A DNA stretch of 50,697 nt from Draconibacterium aestuarii (GCA_026671195.1 JAPOHD010000057.1:1-50697), one strand, 5' to 3'. Counted from the stretch's first letter, positions 25,588-35,552 are shown. Numbers and translations: made by a program. The notes: a model not told the origin generated them from the letters alone.

Positions 25588-26511
25588 ATGAAAAAACTCG
25601 CATTGGGAGTTGACATTGGCGGGAGCCACATTACCTGCCAGTTGTTCGATTTGGATTCAAATAAATTAGTTGAAAACAGTCAGAAACGTGTTTGTGTTGA
25701 TGGAAATGGTTCAAAAGAATCAATTCTGGAAAGTTGGGTTTATGCCATTAAAGAGGCTTTGGCAGAAATTAATCTCTATGATTTGGCTGGAATTGGTTTT
25801 GCCATGCCCGGACCGTTTGATTATCCGAAAGGAATTGCCTGGTTCGATCAGAATGTGGGCAAATTTCACAACCTGCATGGAGTAGATGTAAAAAATGAAC
25901 TACTAAAGAGACTGGAATTTCCGGCCGATTTCCCCATTCGCTTTTTAAACGATGCAGCAAGTTTTGCCGTTGGAGAAGCCAATGTAGATGCAATGTCCGG
26001 TTTTAACCGAATTCTGGTGTTAACACTTGGTACCGGATTCGGCTCCACCTTTTTGGAAAACAAAGTCCCGGTTGCCGGAAAGTACGGAGTTCCCGATGAT
26101 GGATTTTTGTACCACATACCCTTTAAAAATGGCATTGCCGACGAACACTTCTCAACACGCTGGTTTTTGAATGAATATAAAAATAGTACCGGCGAAACAG
26201 TTTCGGGGGTAAAAGATCTGGTTGATCGTTTCGAAACGGATAAGTCGGTACAAAAATTATTCACAGAATTTGGGGAAAACCTTGGGCAGTTTCTGGTTTC
26301 GTGGATTCAGAAGTTTGAGGCAGAATGTGTGATTCTGGGAGGAAATATCTCAAAAAGTATGGCACTTTTTCTGCCTGAAATGAAAAAGAAATTCGCTGCC
26401 GAAAATCTAACGGTGGAAATGTTTCCATCAAAACTAAACGAAGATGCTGCTCTGATTGGTAGCGCCAAACTTTGCGACGATAATTACTATTCAAAACTAA
26501 TAAATCAATAA
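25588..26511 (+). CDS. ROK-family sugar kinase, probably hexokinase/mannokinase
   Basis: The 307-residue cytosolic kinase starts with the ATP phosphate loop LALGVDIGGSHITCQLFD. The catalytic base is D122 in FLNDAASFAVGEA, and LTLGTGFGS forms the second glycine-rich element. The zinc-binding CxCGxxGCxE motif of many ROK enzymes is missing. The region instead has a His-containing stretch (DEHFSTRW), common in Bacteroidota ROK kinases. Placed between the regulator and a sugar transporter, with a mannose-6-phosphate isomerase in the same operon, it most likely phosphorylates free mannose. Glucose or fructose activity is also possible. Confidence 0.88.
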   Translation: MKKLALGVDIGGSHITCQLFDLDSNKLVENSQKRVCVDGNGSKESILESWVYAIKEALAEINLYDLAGIGFAMPGPFDYPKGIAWFDQNVGKFHNLHGVDVKNELLKRLEFPADFPIRFLNDAASFAVGEANVDAMSGFNRILVLTLGTGFGSTFLENKVPVAGKYGVPDDGFLYHIPFKNGIADEHFSTRWFLNEYKNSTGETVSGVKDLVDRFETDKSVQKLFTEFGENLGQFLVSWIQKFEAECVILGGNISKSMALFLPEMKKKFAAENLTVEMFPSKLNEDAALIGSAKLCDDNYYSKLINQ

Positions 26512-26517
26512 AATTAA

Positions 26518-27669
26518 ATGAATACCAAAAAACTTTCAATAGCTTATGTAACGCCGGTTCTGCTTTCGTTTTTTGTAATGAGCTTTTGCGACCTGGTGGG
26601 AATTGGTGTCGACAATGCCAAGGCCGATTTTCAATTAAGTAATACTTTGGCTCAACTTATTCCGATGGCCGTTTTCGCCTGGTTTTTTATCCTGTCGGTT
26701 CCTGTGGGGATTTTACAAGACCGCATTGGCAAGAAAAATATGCTGAACATTGGAATGCTGTTGACGGCAATCGGCTTGGTGGTTCCCTATTTTGTTTATT
26801 CTTTCCCGGTGTTATTGGGCGGTTTTGCTTTGCTGGGAATAGGGAATACAATTATTCAGGTTTCAGCAAATCCTTTGCTCATCGATGTGGTTCCTTCCAA
26901 ACGGGCATCCAGTTTTTTAAGCCTTTCGCAGTTCGTAAAAGCCGTAGGATCTATGGTGGCACCTTATCTGGCTACTGTTTTTGCCCTTCGTTTTGGCGAC
27001 TGGAAATTAATATTCCTGGTATTTGGCGGTGTTTCTATTCTTTCGATGGCTTGGCTGCATTTCTCAAAAATTGAGGAAACAAAATCAAAGGAACAGAAAG
27101 CTACTGTTGTTTCGTGCCTGAAACTTTTAGGTGTTGGATACATTGCATTAATGGTGCTGGGTATCTTCTTTTTGGTTGGTATCGATGTAGGTATTAATGC
27201 CAGCTCGGGGCAGTTTTTGATGGAAAAACTTGGAATGGATGCCGAACCTGCAAAACATGGGCGCAGCCTTTATTTCTTTGGTAAAATGTTGGGAACCTTT
27301 ATCGGGGCACTTCTTTTAACCCGTTTTTCAGCCAGAAAATTCCTGATGGGTTCCGCATTGGCAACCCTGATCACAATGGTGGCCTTTGTTTTTTCACCTA
27401 CGAATCTGGTGGCTTTGGTACTTATGTTTGCAATTGGTTTGGGAGCCTCAAATATCTTTCCGCTCATTTTTTCATTAACTGTTGAAAAATACGCCGATCG
27501 TGCCAACGAAATCTCGGGACTGATGATTATGGCAGTGGCCGGAGGAGCATTTATTCCACCAGTAGTGGGGAAAGTAACCGATTTAATGAATGTTACAGCA
27601 GGAATGTTTGTGTTGATTGCTTGTTCGGTTTATCTCTTGATTTTATCATTCTACACATTAAAAAAGTAA
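26518..27669 (+). CDS. MFS sugar transporter (FHS-like)
   Basis: A 383-residue major facilitator protein with about 12 helices. Family marks are VPVGILQDRIGKKN (loop 2-3 motif) and the ALLGIGNTIIQVSANPLL segment, which resembles the fucose/glucose/galactose (FHS) permeases. Such proteins co-transport a monosaccharide with H+ or Na+ across the inner membrane. The gene lies 6 bp after the kinase and 4 bp before the first GH92 gene, so it most likely imports mannose released in the periplasm. Confidence 0.88.
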   Translation: MNTKKLSIAYVTPVLLSFFVMSFCDLVGIGVDNAKADFQLSNTLAQLIPMAVFAWFFILSVPVGILQDRIGKKNMLNIGMLLTAIGLVVPYFVYSFPVLLGGFALLGIGNTIIQVSANPLLIDVVPSKRASSFLSLSQFVKAVGSMVAPYLATVFALRFGDWKLIFLVFGGVSILSMAWLHFSKIEETKSKEQKATVVSCLKLLGVGYIALMVLGIFFLVGIDVGINASSGQFLMEKLGMDAEPAKHGRSLYFFGKMLGTFIGALLLTRFSARKFLMGSALATLITMVAFVFSPTNLVALVLMFAIGLGASNIFPLIFSLTVEKYADRANEISGLMIMAVAGGAFIPPVVGKVTDLMNVTAGMFVLIACSVYLLILSFYTLKK

Positions 27670-27673
27670 AAAT

Positions 27674-30043
27674 ATGAGACGTTTGGTTTATGTACTCGTT
27701 TTGTTGGTGCTGTTTTCTTGTAATCCCGAAGTTAAAAAGCATCCTGAATTTAACGCGATTCAATATGTTGATCCACAAATAGGATCGGTGCACGGGCGCT
27801 GGTTTTTTTATACTCCGGCAGCTTTACCTTTTGGCATGGCAAAACTGGCTCCGCATACAAATTCGTATGAAAGTCTTGGAGCATGGCTTCCCGGCGGGTA
27901 CGACGATCGTCACAATTCCATCGAAGGATTTGGTCATTTTCATGAATTTCAGATTGGTGGTGTTGTGGTAATGCCAACCGTTGGCGAATTGCAAACGATT
28001 CCGGGAACTTTGGAAAATCCGGATGAAGGATATCGTTCACGTTTTGACAAAACAAATGAGTTTGCCGAGCCTGGTTATTATTCTGTTCTGTTAAAAGATT
28101 ACAATATAAAAGCAGAGTTAACATCTACCAAAAGAGTGGGATTTCATCGTTATACTTTTCCTGAATCGGATCAGGCACATTTGATTTTTGATCTGGGGCA
28201 TAAACAGGGCGAGAGTAGTGATGTTACTGAAGCTTTTGCGCAGCTGGTAAGTAAAAACGAAGTGGAAGGCTATGTGGAAACCAATCCTGAATATGTAAAG
28301 TTTTGCGATCCCGGAAACCGGGTGAAAATGTACTTTGTAGCCCGTTTAAATAAAGAACCTGAAAGTGTTGGAACCTTTGTTGATTCTGACAATAATCAAA
28401 ACACTACAAAAACCAAAGGAATACGAAACGGAATTTATCTGGATTTTAAAACATCGGAAAATGAAGTGGTTGAGATGCATGTGGGGCTTTCGTATTGCAG
28501 TGTTGAGAATGCCCGTTTAAATTTGAATGCAGAAAGTGAATCGGTTACTTTTGATGACGTTCACTCACAAGCCACAATGGAATGGAACAAAATGCTCGGA
28601 CGAATTCAGGCAGAAGTTGGTCAGGAACAGGATTTAAAAAAATTCTATACCGGTTTGTACCATGCACTTCTGGGACGTGGTTTGGCGAGCGATGTAAACG
28701 GGCAATATAAATTGAATGGTGAAGGTGTCGGTCAGATTCCGTTAGATGAAAGTGGAAAACCCAAATACAATCATTACAACACCGATGGAATTTGGGGCGG
28801 TTTCTGGAACCTGGGGCAATTATGGGCTTTGGCTTATCCCGATTATTTAAGCGAATATGTACAAACCAATATCGATTTTTACAAAGAAACGGGCTGGCTT
28901 CACGATGGAGTTGCGGCCGGAGCTTTTACCAACGGTGTTCAAACCAATTTTCAGGGTTTGTTAATGGCCGCTGCATACAATTGCGGCATACGCGATTTCG
29001 ACCTGAAAACCGGATATAAAGCAGCTTTAAAAAATGAAGTAGAATTCCGTGGCAGAAACCTTGGAAACGGGAAATACGATTTGGGCTATTTTACAAAACT
29101 CGGTTACGTTCCTTACCAGGACACTGTAATTTCAAATGGTTGGGTTTTTAATTTTGGTGCATCACACACACTCGAATATGCGTTTAGTTCGTTTGCTGTG
29201 GCGCAAATGGCCAAAGATTTAGGCTCACCGAAGGAGTATCGGCAACTCATAAATCAAGCGAATTACTGGCAGAACCTGTTTGATCCTGTCAGCAGGTTTA
29301 TTCGTCCGAAACTGCCGGACGGAGATTTTATTAAGGATTTTGATCCGATGAAAGGCTGGGATGGTTTCCAGGAAGGGAATGCCTACCAGTATTCGTGGTA
29401 TGTCCCGCATGATCCTGCTGAGTTGATTAACAGAATGGGGATTGATTTATTTAACGAGCGGCTTGAAAAAACATTCACCGAAAGTCAAAAATCGCTCTTT
29501 GGAGGCGGAAAAGAAATTCATAGTTTTTCTGGAGTGGAAACATTATACAATCAGGGAAATCAACCCTGTTTGCATCAGCCGTGGTTGTTTAATTATTCGG
29601 GAAAACCCTGGTTAACGCAATACTGGACACGAACTATTTGCGACGAGTTTTATGGCACAGAACCCATGCATGGTTATGGTTTTGGACAAGACGAAGACCA
29701 GGGACAACTGGGGGCCTGGTATGTGATGGCTGCGTTGGGATTATTCGATGTTCAGGGACATGCCTCTTCAAATCCGTCGTTTCAGTTTGGTAGCCCAAGA
29801 TTTAACAAAGTAACTATTCAGCTTTCGCCCGGTTCTGAAAAAAATCTGATTATAGAAACGATAAATAACTCGCCGGGAAATAAATATGTACAAGCCGTAA
29901 AATTCAACAATAATCAAATTGATAATTGCTGGATTGACAGGGCAGAACTCATTAATGGAGGAACGCTGAAAATTGAAATGGGAGCAACTCCAAATAAGAA
30001 TTGGGGAGTTGGTATAACACCTCCATCTATGTCGCGTAAGTAA
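27674..30043 (+). CDS. GH92 alpha-mannosidase lipoprotein 1
   Basis: GH92 enzymes are Ca-dependent, inverting exo-alpha-mannosidases that trim alpha-1,2/1,3/1,4/1,6 mannose. The 789-residue protein has a lipobox FSC with C16. It then has the family start QYVDPQIGSVHGRWF, the block GFGHFHEFQIGG, the general-acid region EGNAYQYSWYVPHD (E567) and the base region GQDEDQGQLGAW (D673, D675). The substrate-binding block HQPWLFNYSGKPWLTQYW is intact. No charged surface-export signal follows the lipid cysteine, so it may face the periplasm. It is first of the hydrolase genes. Linkage preference cannot be read safely. Confidence 0.95.
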   Translation: MRRLVYVLVLLVLFSCNPEVKKHPEFNAIQYVDPQIGSVHGRWFFYTPAALPFGMAKLAPHTNSYESLGAWLPGGYDDRHNSIEGFGHFHEFQIGGVVVMPTVGELQTIPGTLENPDEGYRSRFDKTNEFAEPGYYSVLLKDYNIKAELTSTKRVGFHRYTFPESDQAHLIFDLGHKQGESSDVTEAFAQLVSKNEVEGYVETNPEYVKFCDPGNRVKMYFVARLNKEPESVGTFVDSDNNQNTTKTKGIRNGIYLDFKTSENEVVEMHVGLSYCSVENARLNLNAESESVTFDDVHSQATMEWNKMLGRIQAEVGQEQDLKKFYTGLYHALLGRGLASDVNGQYKLNGEGVGQIPLDESGKPKYNHYNTDGIWGGFWNLGQLWALAYPDYLSEYVQTNIDFYKETGWLHDGVAAGAFTNGVQTNFQGLLMAAAYNCGIRDFDLKTGYKAALKNEVEFRGRNLGNGKYDLGYFTKLGYVPYQDTVISNGWVFNFGASHTLEYAFSSFAVAQMAKDLGSPKEYRQLINQANYWQNLFDPVSRFIRPKLPDGDFIKDFDPMKGWDGFQEGNAYQYSWYVPHDPAELINRMGIDLFNERLEKTFTESQKSLFGGGKEIHSFSGVETLYNQGNQPCLHQPWLFNYSGKPWLTQYWTRTICDEFYGTEPMHGYGFGQDEDQGQLGAWYVMAALGLFDVQGHASSNPSFQFGSPRFNKVTIQLSPGSEKNLIIETINNSPGNKYVQAVKFNNNQIDNCWIDRAELINGGTLKIEMGATPNKNWGVGITPPSMSRK

Positions 30044-30069
30044 TTTATGAAAGATTAAAGCCGAGAGTT

Positions 30070-32706
30070 ATGTGTAAAAATTATCTGTTAACCGGTTTGT
30101 TGATTTTAGCCTTTGTTTGGAGCGGATTTGCTCAAAACGAGGAAATCCTTTTGAATTCGGGCTGGAAAGCAAAGCGGAGCAATGAGTTGACCGTGGACGG
30201 GACAGAAATTTCGTCACAGGATTTTGAATTGTTCGACTGGATGGAAGCAGTGGTTCCTGGAACGGTACTTACCACAATGCTTCATAACAATAAAGTTCCC
30301 GATCCCTTCTATGGGATGAACAATGAACTAATCCCTGATATTCATAACACCGGAGCAGGTTACTATACATTTTGGTTTCACAACCGGTTTCCGTTGCCCG
30401 ATTTAAAACCCGGTCAGCAGGTCTGGTTAAAATTCAGGGGAATTAATTACACGGCAAATGTTTTTTTGAACGGTAACCGGGTAAATACCGACACGCACGA
30501 AGGAATGTTTTTGCGAGAGAAGTATTTAATTACGCCTTTTTTGAACGGGGAAAGTGGCGGGATCAACAACCTGGCCGTGATCGTTCATCCTCCCGATCCG
30601 GTGGGAGATGCGAACGGCGGGCAAGGTGGCGATGGAACAATTGCCCGGTCGGTAACACAACAATATACTGCCGGGTGGGATTGGATTTGCCCTATTCGCG
30701 ATCGTAACACCGGAATATGGGATCAAGTTTCGATTGAGATTGCCGGACCGGTAGATGTGCAAAATTCATTTGTTCAGCCAAAAGTTCCGGGAAAAAGAAT
30801 TCCAGCAGAAAAACAAAAACCGGCCTATCTTACCATTTCAACTGAATTGGTAAATGCTACTGAAAAGCAGCAGGGCGGAATTGTTGTGGCTAGAATAGGA
30901 GATGAAAAATGGACTTTGCCATCCACAATTCAGGCCGGAGAAACAGTAACGGTAACTTTCCCCGAAATAAAAATTGAAAATCCAAAATTGTGGTGGCCAA
31001 ATGGTTTAGGAGAACAAAATCAATATAAACTGGAATTGAGTTTTGAGCAAAATAATCTGAGCTCAGATAAAGAAACCGTAAGCTTCGGTATACGCGAAAC
31101 CGATACTTATTTTGATAAGGAAGTTGGTGGGCGCGTTTTTCTGGTAAACGGGCAAAAAGTATTTATAAAAGGGGGTAACTGGATTGCTTCGGATGCGATG
31201 TTGAGGCTTTTGCCTGAACGATACGAAGCCGAAGTGCGAATGCATGCCGAGATGAATATGAACATGATCAGGGTTTGGGGAGGTGCCATGCCTGAACGGC
31301 CTGAATTTTATGATGCCTGCGATAAATACGGATTGCTGGTGTGGCAGGATTTCTGGGTTTCCGGCGATTGTAACGGACGCTGGCCCGATCCCAGGAAAAA
31401 GGAGTCGCAGGCAAGGCGGCAAGCTTATCCCGACAATCATTCGTTGTTTATAACTTCGGCAATTGATCAGATAAAAATGTTGCGAAATCACCCCAGCTTG
31501 TACATGTGGTGCGGGGGTAATGAATTTCCACCTCCGGCTGATATCAACAAACAACTGGAAGAAACTATTTTTCCGAAGTACGATGGAACACGTTTTTATG
31601 TGAATGAATCAACATCTGCCAGTATTTTGCGAAATACCATTGGCGGGAATGGCGACGGGCCTTATGGGATTCAGAATCCGCTTCGCTTTTTTGTAACCCA
31701 ATCGTATCCTTTTAATCCGGAATTGGGATCGGTTGGTATGCCCAATGTAGAAACCATGCGAAAAATGATGGATAAAAAAGATTTGGGTCCTCCGCGAAAC
31801 GACAGGCCCAGTTTGGTTTGGCGTTACCACAAGTATATAGGATACGGGAATTACATTGAACGTATGGGAGAAATAGCAGGTATTGATGACTTTTGTAAAA
31901 AGGCACAGGTTGTGAACTACGAACAATATCGGGCTTTACAAGAGGGCTTTAACGCCGGAATGTGGGATAAATACACCGGAATGTTGGTATGGAAAAATCA
32001 AAATCCGTGGACGGCCTTACGCGGGCAGTTTTACGATGTGTTTTTAGACCAAAACGGTGGATTTTATGGTTATAAACACGGAGCAAAACCATTGCATGTT
32101 CAGCTTAATTTAAACGATTCGATGGTTTATATACAAAATCAAACTTTTATCGATGCAGATAACCTGGTGGTTGAGGCTGAGCTTATCGATTTAAAGGGAA
32201 ACATTGTTGGGCAGAATCAATTTTCAATCAAAAATATAGAAGCAAATTCGTATAAAAATGCTGGGTATTTGTTTAAAAACGTAAAACCGAAGGGATTTTA
32301 TTTTGTCCGTTTAATACTCAAAAACGGCAAAAATGAAATAATTGATGAAAATTTATATTGGCTCACAAATGAAGATGCCGACTGGCAAGAACTGCAAAAA
32401 CTTGCCCCCGTTAAACTTCAGGTAAAATTACAGAAATCAGAAGATAAAGAATATAAGGTGGATATTAGAAATGCTACCAATTCTGTTGCATTTTTTACAC
32501 GCCTTAAGATTATTGGTAACGAATCAGGAGAGCTGGCATTGCCTGTATTTTTCGACGACAATTATATTACCTTATTTCCCGGCGAGCAGAAACAAATTGA
32601 CATTGATTTATCGCATTTGCCGAAAGGAATAACAACTGACAGCCTGCTGTTGGAACTTGCCCCCTGGAATGGAGAATCAGTAAAACAGAATTTTAATAAA
32701 AACTAA
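30070..32706 (+). CDS. GH2 enzyme resembling mannosylglycoprotein endo-beta-mannosidase
   Basis: An 878-residue secreted protein (signal peptide to ~residue 22, SGFAQ) with the GH2 layout: N-terminal jelly roll, Ig-like domain, catalytic barrel from about 340, and C-terminal beta domains. The acid/base is E485 in CGGNEF. The nucleophile is probably E551 in NPELGSVGMPNVET. From memory, the blocks around WRYHKYIGYGNYIE, DDFCKKAQVVNYEQYRAL and ALRGQFYDVFLDQNGGFYG are closer to plant mannosylglycoprotein endo-beta-mannosidase (EC 3.2.1.152) than to ordinary bacterial beta-mannosidase. That enzyme cuts the Man-beta-1,4-GlcNAc bond of N-glycan cores. If so, it would cut the core exposed by the neighbouring alpha-mannosidases. 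Exo-beta-glucosaminidase is a less likely alternative. Confidence 0.85.
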   Translation: MCKNYLLTGLLILAFVWSGFAQNEEILLNSGWKAKRSNELTVDGTEISSQDFELFDWMEAVVPGTVLTTMLHNNKVPDPFYGMNNELIPDIHNTGAGYYTFWFHNRFPLPDLKPGQQVWLKFRGINYTANVFLNGNRVNTDTHEGMFLREKYLITPFLNGESGGINNLAVIVHPPDPVGDANGGQGGDGTIARSVTQQYTAGWDWICPIRDRNTGIWDQVSIEIAGPVDVQNSFVQPKVPGKRIPAEKQKPAYLTISTELVNATEKQQGGIVVARIGDEKWTLPSTIQAGETVTVTFPEIKIENPKLWWPNGLGEQNQYKLELSFEQNNLSSDKETVSFGIRETDTYFDKEVGGRVFLVNGQKVFIKGGNWIASDAMLRLLPERYEAEVRMHAEMNMNMIRVWGGAMPERPEFYDACDKYGLLVWQDFWVSGDCNGRWPDPRKKESQARRQAYPDNHSLFITSAIDQIKMLRNHPSLYMWCGGNEFPPPADINKQLEETIFPKYDGTRFYVNESTSASILRNTIGGNGDGPYGIQNPLRFFVTQSYPFNPELGSVGMPNVETMRKMMDKKDLGPPRNDRPSLVWRYHKYIGYGNYIERMGEIAGIDDFCKKAQVVNYEQYRALQEGFNAGMWDKYTGMLVWKNQNPWTALRGQFYDVFLDQNGGFYGYKHGAKPLHVQLNLNDSMVYIQNQTFIDADNLVVEAELIDLKGNIVGQNQFSIKNIEANSYKNAGYLFKNVKPKGFYFVRLILKNGKNEIIDENLYWLTNEDADWQELQKLAPVKLQVKLQKSEDKEYKVDIRNATNSVAFFTRLKIIGNESGELALPVFFDDNYITLFPGEQKQIDIDLSHLPKGITTDSLLLELAPWNGESVKQNFNKN

Positions 32707-32713
32707 TATTTCA

Positions 32714-34003
32714 ATGAGAGCTACAATTATTATTTTATTTGCACTTGGTTTGGCTGCTTGCAACACTAAAACAACCCAACCTGATCTAAAAGATCAAATT
32801 AAAACCAACGAATATTTCACATTTACAAAAGAGAAAGCACTCGATATTGTAAAAACCGGGTTTAATGCCGGAGATGGTTATGGTGAAGTTTGGATTCGCG
32901 ATTACAATACGTTTATCGAACTTTCGGCAGAGGTTTTCCCAACCGAAACTTTAAAGGAGAATCTGCTGGTATTTTTCAGGTTGCAGCGCGAGGATGGAAA
33001 CATTATTGATGGTTTTATCCCTAGAGAAAAAGCGGTGCAAAGCGAGGGCGGCTATGAATATATTTTTACTGATTTGGAGCCTAATTATGCCGGTCATAAA
33101 AATACCGTGGAAACTGATCATGAAACTTCCCTTGTTCAAGCGGTGTTCAAATACGTTAAAAAGACAGGAGATACAGCTTTTTTGAATGAAAAGGTGGGCG
33201 ATAAAACAGTTGCAGAGCGTTTGGAATGGTCAATGGATTTTCTTTTAAATCATCGTTGGAGTGAGGAATACGGATTAATATGGGGAGCAACAACAGCCGA
33301 CTGGGGCGATGTTCAGCACTGTCATCCCTGGGGAGTTTATATTACCGATGAAACGAAATATTGTCTCGATATTTATGATAATGCCATGTTGCTGATTGCC
33401 CTTGAAAATATGATGGAACTGATTCCTTCAACCAAAACAAAATGGGAGCCGATTTACAAAGGTATTGCCGAAAATACCATGAAGTACCTGTGGGATGTAG
33501 AAAATCAGAAGTTTATTCCACACGTATATCTGGATGGTTCTCCTTTCCCCGATGACTTTAACGAGAACGAAATTTATTACCACGGCGGCACTGCAGTGGC
33601 CATTGAAGCCGGACTGCTTTCGAAAGAACAGATTAAAGTTTCGCTCAATAAAATGATAGAAAATGTAAAAGCTTCTGGCGCCGGATCGATTGGATTGACA
33701 ATGTATCCACCTTATCCTGAAGGATCATTTGAAAACAAGGGCATGTATCCTTATGGTTATCAAAATGGAGGTGATTGGACCTGGTTTGGTGGGCGAATGA
33801 TACAACAGTTAATTAAAAATGGTTTTGTTGAAGAAGCCTATGAGCAAATGTACCCCATGGTAAAACGGGTAAAAGATAACGATGGCTTTTTTGAATGGTA
33901 CACCGTGAACAATGAGCCTGAAGGTTCAGGAACTTTCAGAGGTTCGGCAGGCGTGTTGTACCAGGCAATCCTGATGTTTGAGGACTATGCAAATACAAAA
34001 TAA
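32714..34003 (+). CDS. Six-hairpin glycosidase-like lipoprotein, paralogue 1
   Basis: The 429-residue lipoprotein (lipobox LAAC, C16) has the spacing of an (alpha/alpha)6 barrel. Acidic motifs that could be catalytic are VWIRDYNTFIE (W60, R62, D63), ETDHETS (E133, D135, E137), ATTADWGDVQ (D196, D199) and QNGGDWTWFGGRM near the C-terminus. The WxRDxNTF motif recalls debranching-enzyme, GH63 and GH125 barrels, but I cannot place it in a named GH family. It is about half-identical by eye to the gene at 40086. Its position between a GH2 and a sulfatase gene suggests it acts on an N-glycan-related oligosaccharide. Confidence 0.75.
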   Translation: MRATIIILFALGLAACNTKTTQPDLKDQIKTNEYFTFTKEKALDIVKTGFNAGDGYGEVWIRDYNTFIELSAEVFPTETLKENLLVFFRLQREDGNIIDGFIPREKAVQSEGGYEYIFTDLEPNYAGHKNTVETDHETSLVQAVFKYVKKTGDTAFLNEKVGDKTVAERLEWSMDFLLNHRWSEEYGLIWGATTADWGDVQHCHPWGVYITDETKYCLDIYDNAMLLIALENMMELIPSTKTKWEPIYKGIAENTMKYLWDVENQKFIPHVYLDGSPFPDDFNENEIYYHGGTAVAIEAGLLSKEQIKVSLNKMIENVKASGAGSIGLTMYPPYPEGSFENKGMYPYGYQNGGDWTWFGGRMIQQLIKNGFVEEAYEQMYPMVKRVKDNDGFFEWYTVNNEPEGSGTFRGSAGVLYQAILMFEDYANTK

Positions 34004-34010
34004 ATAGTAC

Positions 34011-35552
34011 ATGAACTTCCGGTTTATCTTCTCCAGTCTTTTATATGGGCTGTTTGTGTTCTTCCTTTCTTGTTCGTCAAAAAATGAAAAACAACAGCCC
34101 AATATCTTGTTTATCATGTCCGACGACCACGCCTACCAGGCAATAAGTGCGTACAATGATAAATTGATTCATACACCAAATATTGATAAGATTGCCGAAC
34201 AAGGAATAATTTACAATAAAGCATTTGTAACCAACTCAATTTGTGCTCCGAGCCGGGCCGTAATTCTCACAGGAAAATATTCGCATTTAAACGGAGTAAA
34301 AGGGAATAGTGAAGTTTTTGATGGAAGCCAGCAGACTGTTCCAAAATTATTGCAAAAGAATGGTTATCAAACTGCAATTGTGGGTAAGTGGCATTTAAAA
34401 AGTCATCCAACCGGGTTCGATTACTGGAATGTATTACCCGGACAAGGAGACTATTACAATCCTGATTTTATAAAACAGGGGAAAGACACTGTTTATCAGG
34501 GATACGTTACTGAACTCATTACAAAACTCTCTTTAGATTGGTTGAAAAAAAGAAAGAAAGATCAGCCCTTCTTTCTAATGATGCACCACAAAGCACCGCA
34601 CCGAAGCTGGATGCCGGCCATTAAAAACCTGGCATTGTTTGACGATAAGGATTTTCCACTTCCAGATAATTTCTACGACAGTTACGAAGGACGAGAAGCG
34701 CTGAAAACACAAAAACTTACTGTAAAAGATCACATGGATATTCGAATGGATTTTAAAGTTCCATGCAATGATTGTGATACCTCGGATATAAACTTTTGGG
34801 CTCCGGGAGAGTACTGGCGAAGATTGGATCGACTAACTCCCGAAGAACGAAAACAATGGGAAGAATCGTATAAAAAAGAAGAAACTGAATTTTTAGAAGT
34901 TAAAGACGACGAAACGAAATACGACCAATGGAAATTCAGAAGATATATGGAAGATTATTTACGTTGTATTGCCTCAGTTGATGAAAGTGTTGGCGAAGTA
35001 TTACAGTTTCTAAATGAAACCGGACTCGACGAAAATACGGTGGTTATTTACACTTCAGACCAGGGATTTTATTTGGGTGAGCATGGATTATTTGATAAAC
35101 GATTTATGTACGAAGAAGCTTTGCGAACTCCTCTCATGATCAAATATCCAAAAGAAATTGATAAGGGGGCCAGCTCCGGTCTTTTGGTTCAAAATCTGGA
35201 TATCGCACCAACTATTCTGGATCTTGCCCAACTTGAAAAACCTGGCGGCATGCAAGGAAAATCATTGCGAGAAACCTGGAAATCCGATTCTGTGAAATGG
35301 AGAGATGCTATCTATTATCATTTTTACGAAAAAGGATGGGGTGTTCCAATGCATTACGGAATACGGACAGATCGATATAAATTGATTCATTATTATGGCG
35401 AGGTTGATCACTGGGAGCTGTATGATTTACAGAACGACCCTGCCGAAATGAATAATCTGTATGGGAACGTCGATTACAAAGAAATTCAGCAAGAACTGCA
35501 CATAAGATTAAAGGAATTACAGCAAAAATATAAGGACAGCGTTCCGGATTAA
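34011..35552 (+). CDS. S1 sulfatase lipoprotein, GlcNAc-6-sulfatase-like
   Basis: The 513-residue protein has a lipobox LSC with C21. The signature C-A-P-S-R starts at C78, the cysteine that is turned into formylglycine by an anaerobic or aerobic maturase encoded elsewhere. Metal-binding DD in IMSDDHAYQA and the block TSDQGFYLGEHGLFDKRFMYEE are intact. The blocks GKWHLKSHPTGFDYW, HHKAPHRSWMPA and the closing HWELYDLQNDPAEMNNLYG resemble Bacteroides GlcNAc-6-O-sulfatases (S1_11, BT4656-like, from memory). A 6-sulfated GlcNAc occurs on some N- and O-glycans and heparan sulfate. It sits inside a mannosidase operon, 7 bp after its neighbour, so the target may be a sulfated N-glycan. Confidence 0.9.
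   Translation: MNFRFIFSSLLYGLFVFFLSCSSKNEKQQPNILFIMSDDHAYQAISAYNDKLIHTPNIDKIAEQGIIYNKAFVTNSICAPSRAVILTGKYSHLNGVKGNSEVFDGSQQTVPKLLQKNGYQTAIVGKWHLKSHPTGFDYWNVLPGQGDYYNPDFIKQGKDTVYQGYVTELITKLSLDWLKKRKKDQPFFLMMHHKAPHRSWMPAIKNLALFDDKDFPLPDNFYDSYEGREALKTQKLTVKDHMDIRMDFKVPCNDCDTSDINFWAPGEYWRRLDRLTPEERKQWEESYKKEETEFLEVKDDETKYDQWKFRRYMEDYLRCIASVDESVGEVLQFLNETGLDENTVVIYTSDQGFYLGEHGLFDKRFMYEEALRTPLMIKYPKEIDKGASSGLLVQNLDIAPTILDLAQLEKPGGMQGKSLRETWKSDSVKWRDAIYYHFYEKGWGVPMHYGIRTDRYKLIHYYGEVDHWELYDLQNDPAEMNNLYGNVDYKEIQQELHIRLKELQQKYKDSVPD

Noticed and set aside
32714-34003. Assignment of the six-hairpin lipoproteins to GH125 or GH63
   Set aside because: Only the WxRDxNT motif and general fold features recall these families; the other diagnostic blocks were not found, so no family was claimed.
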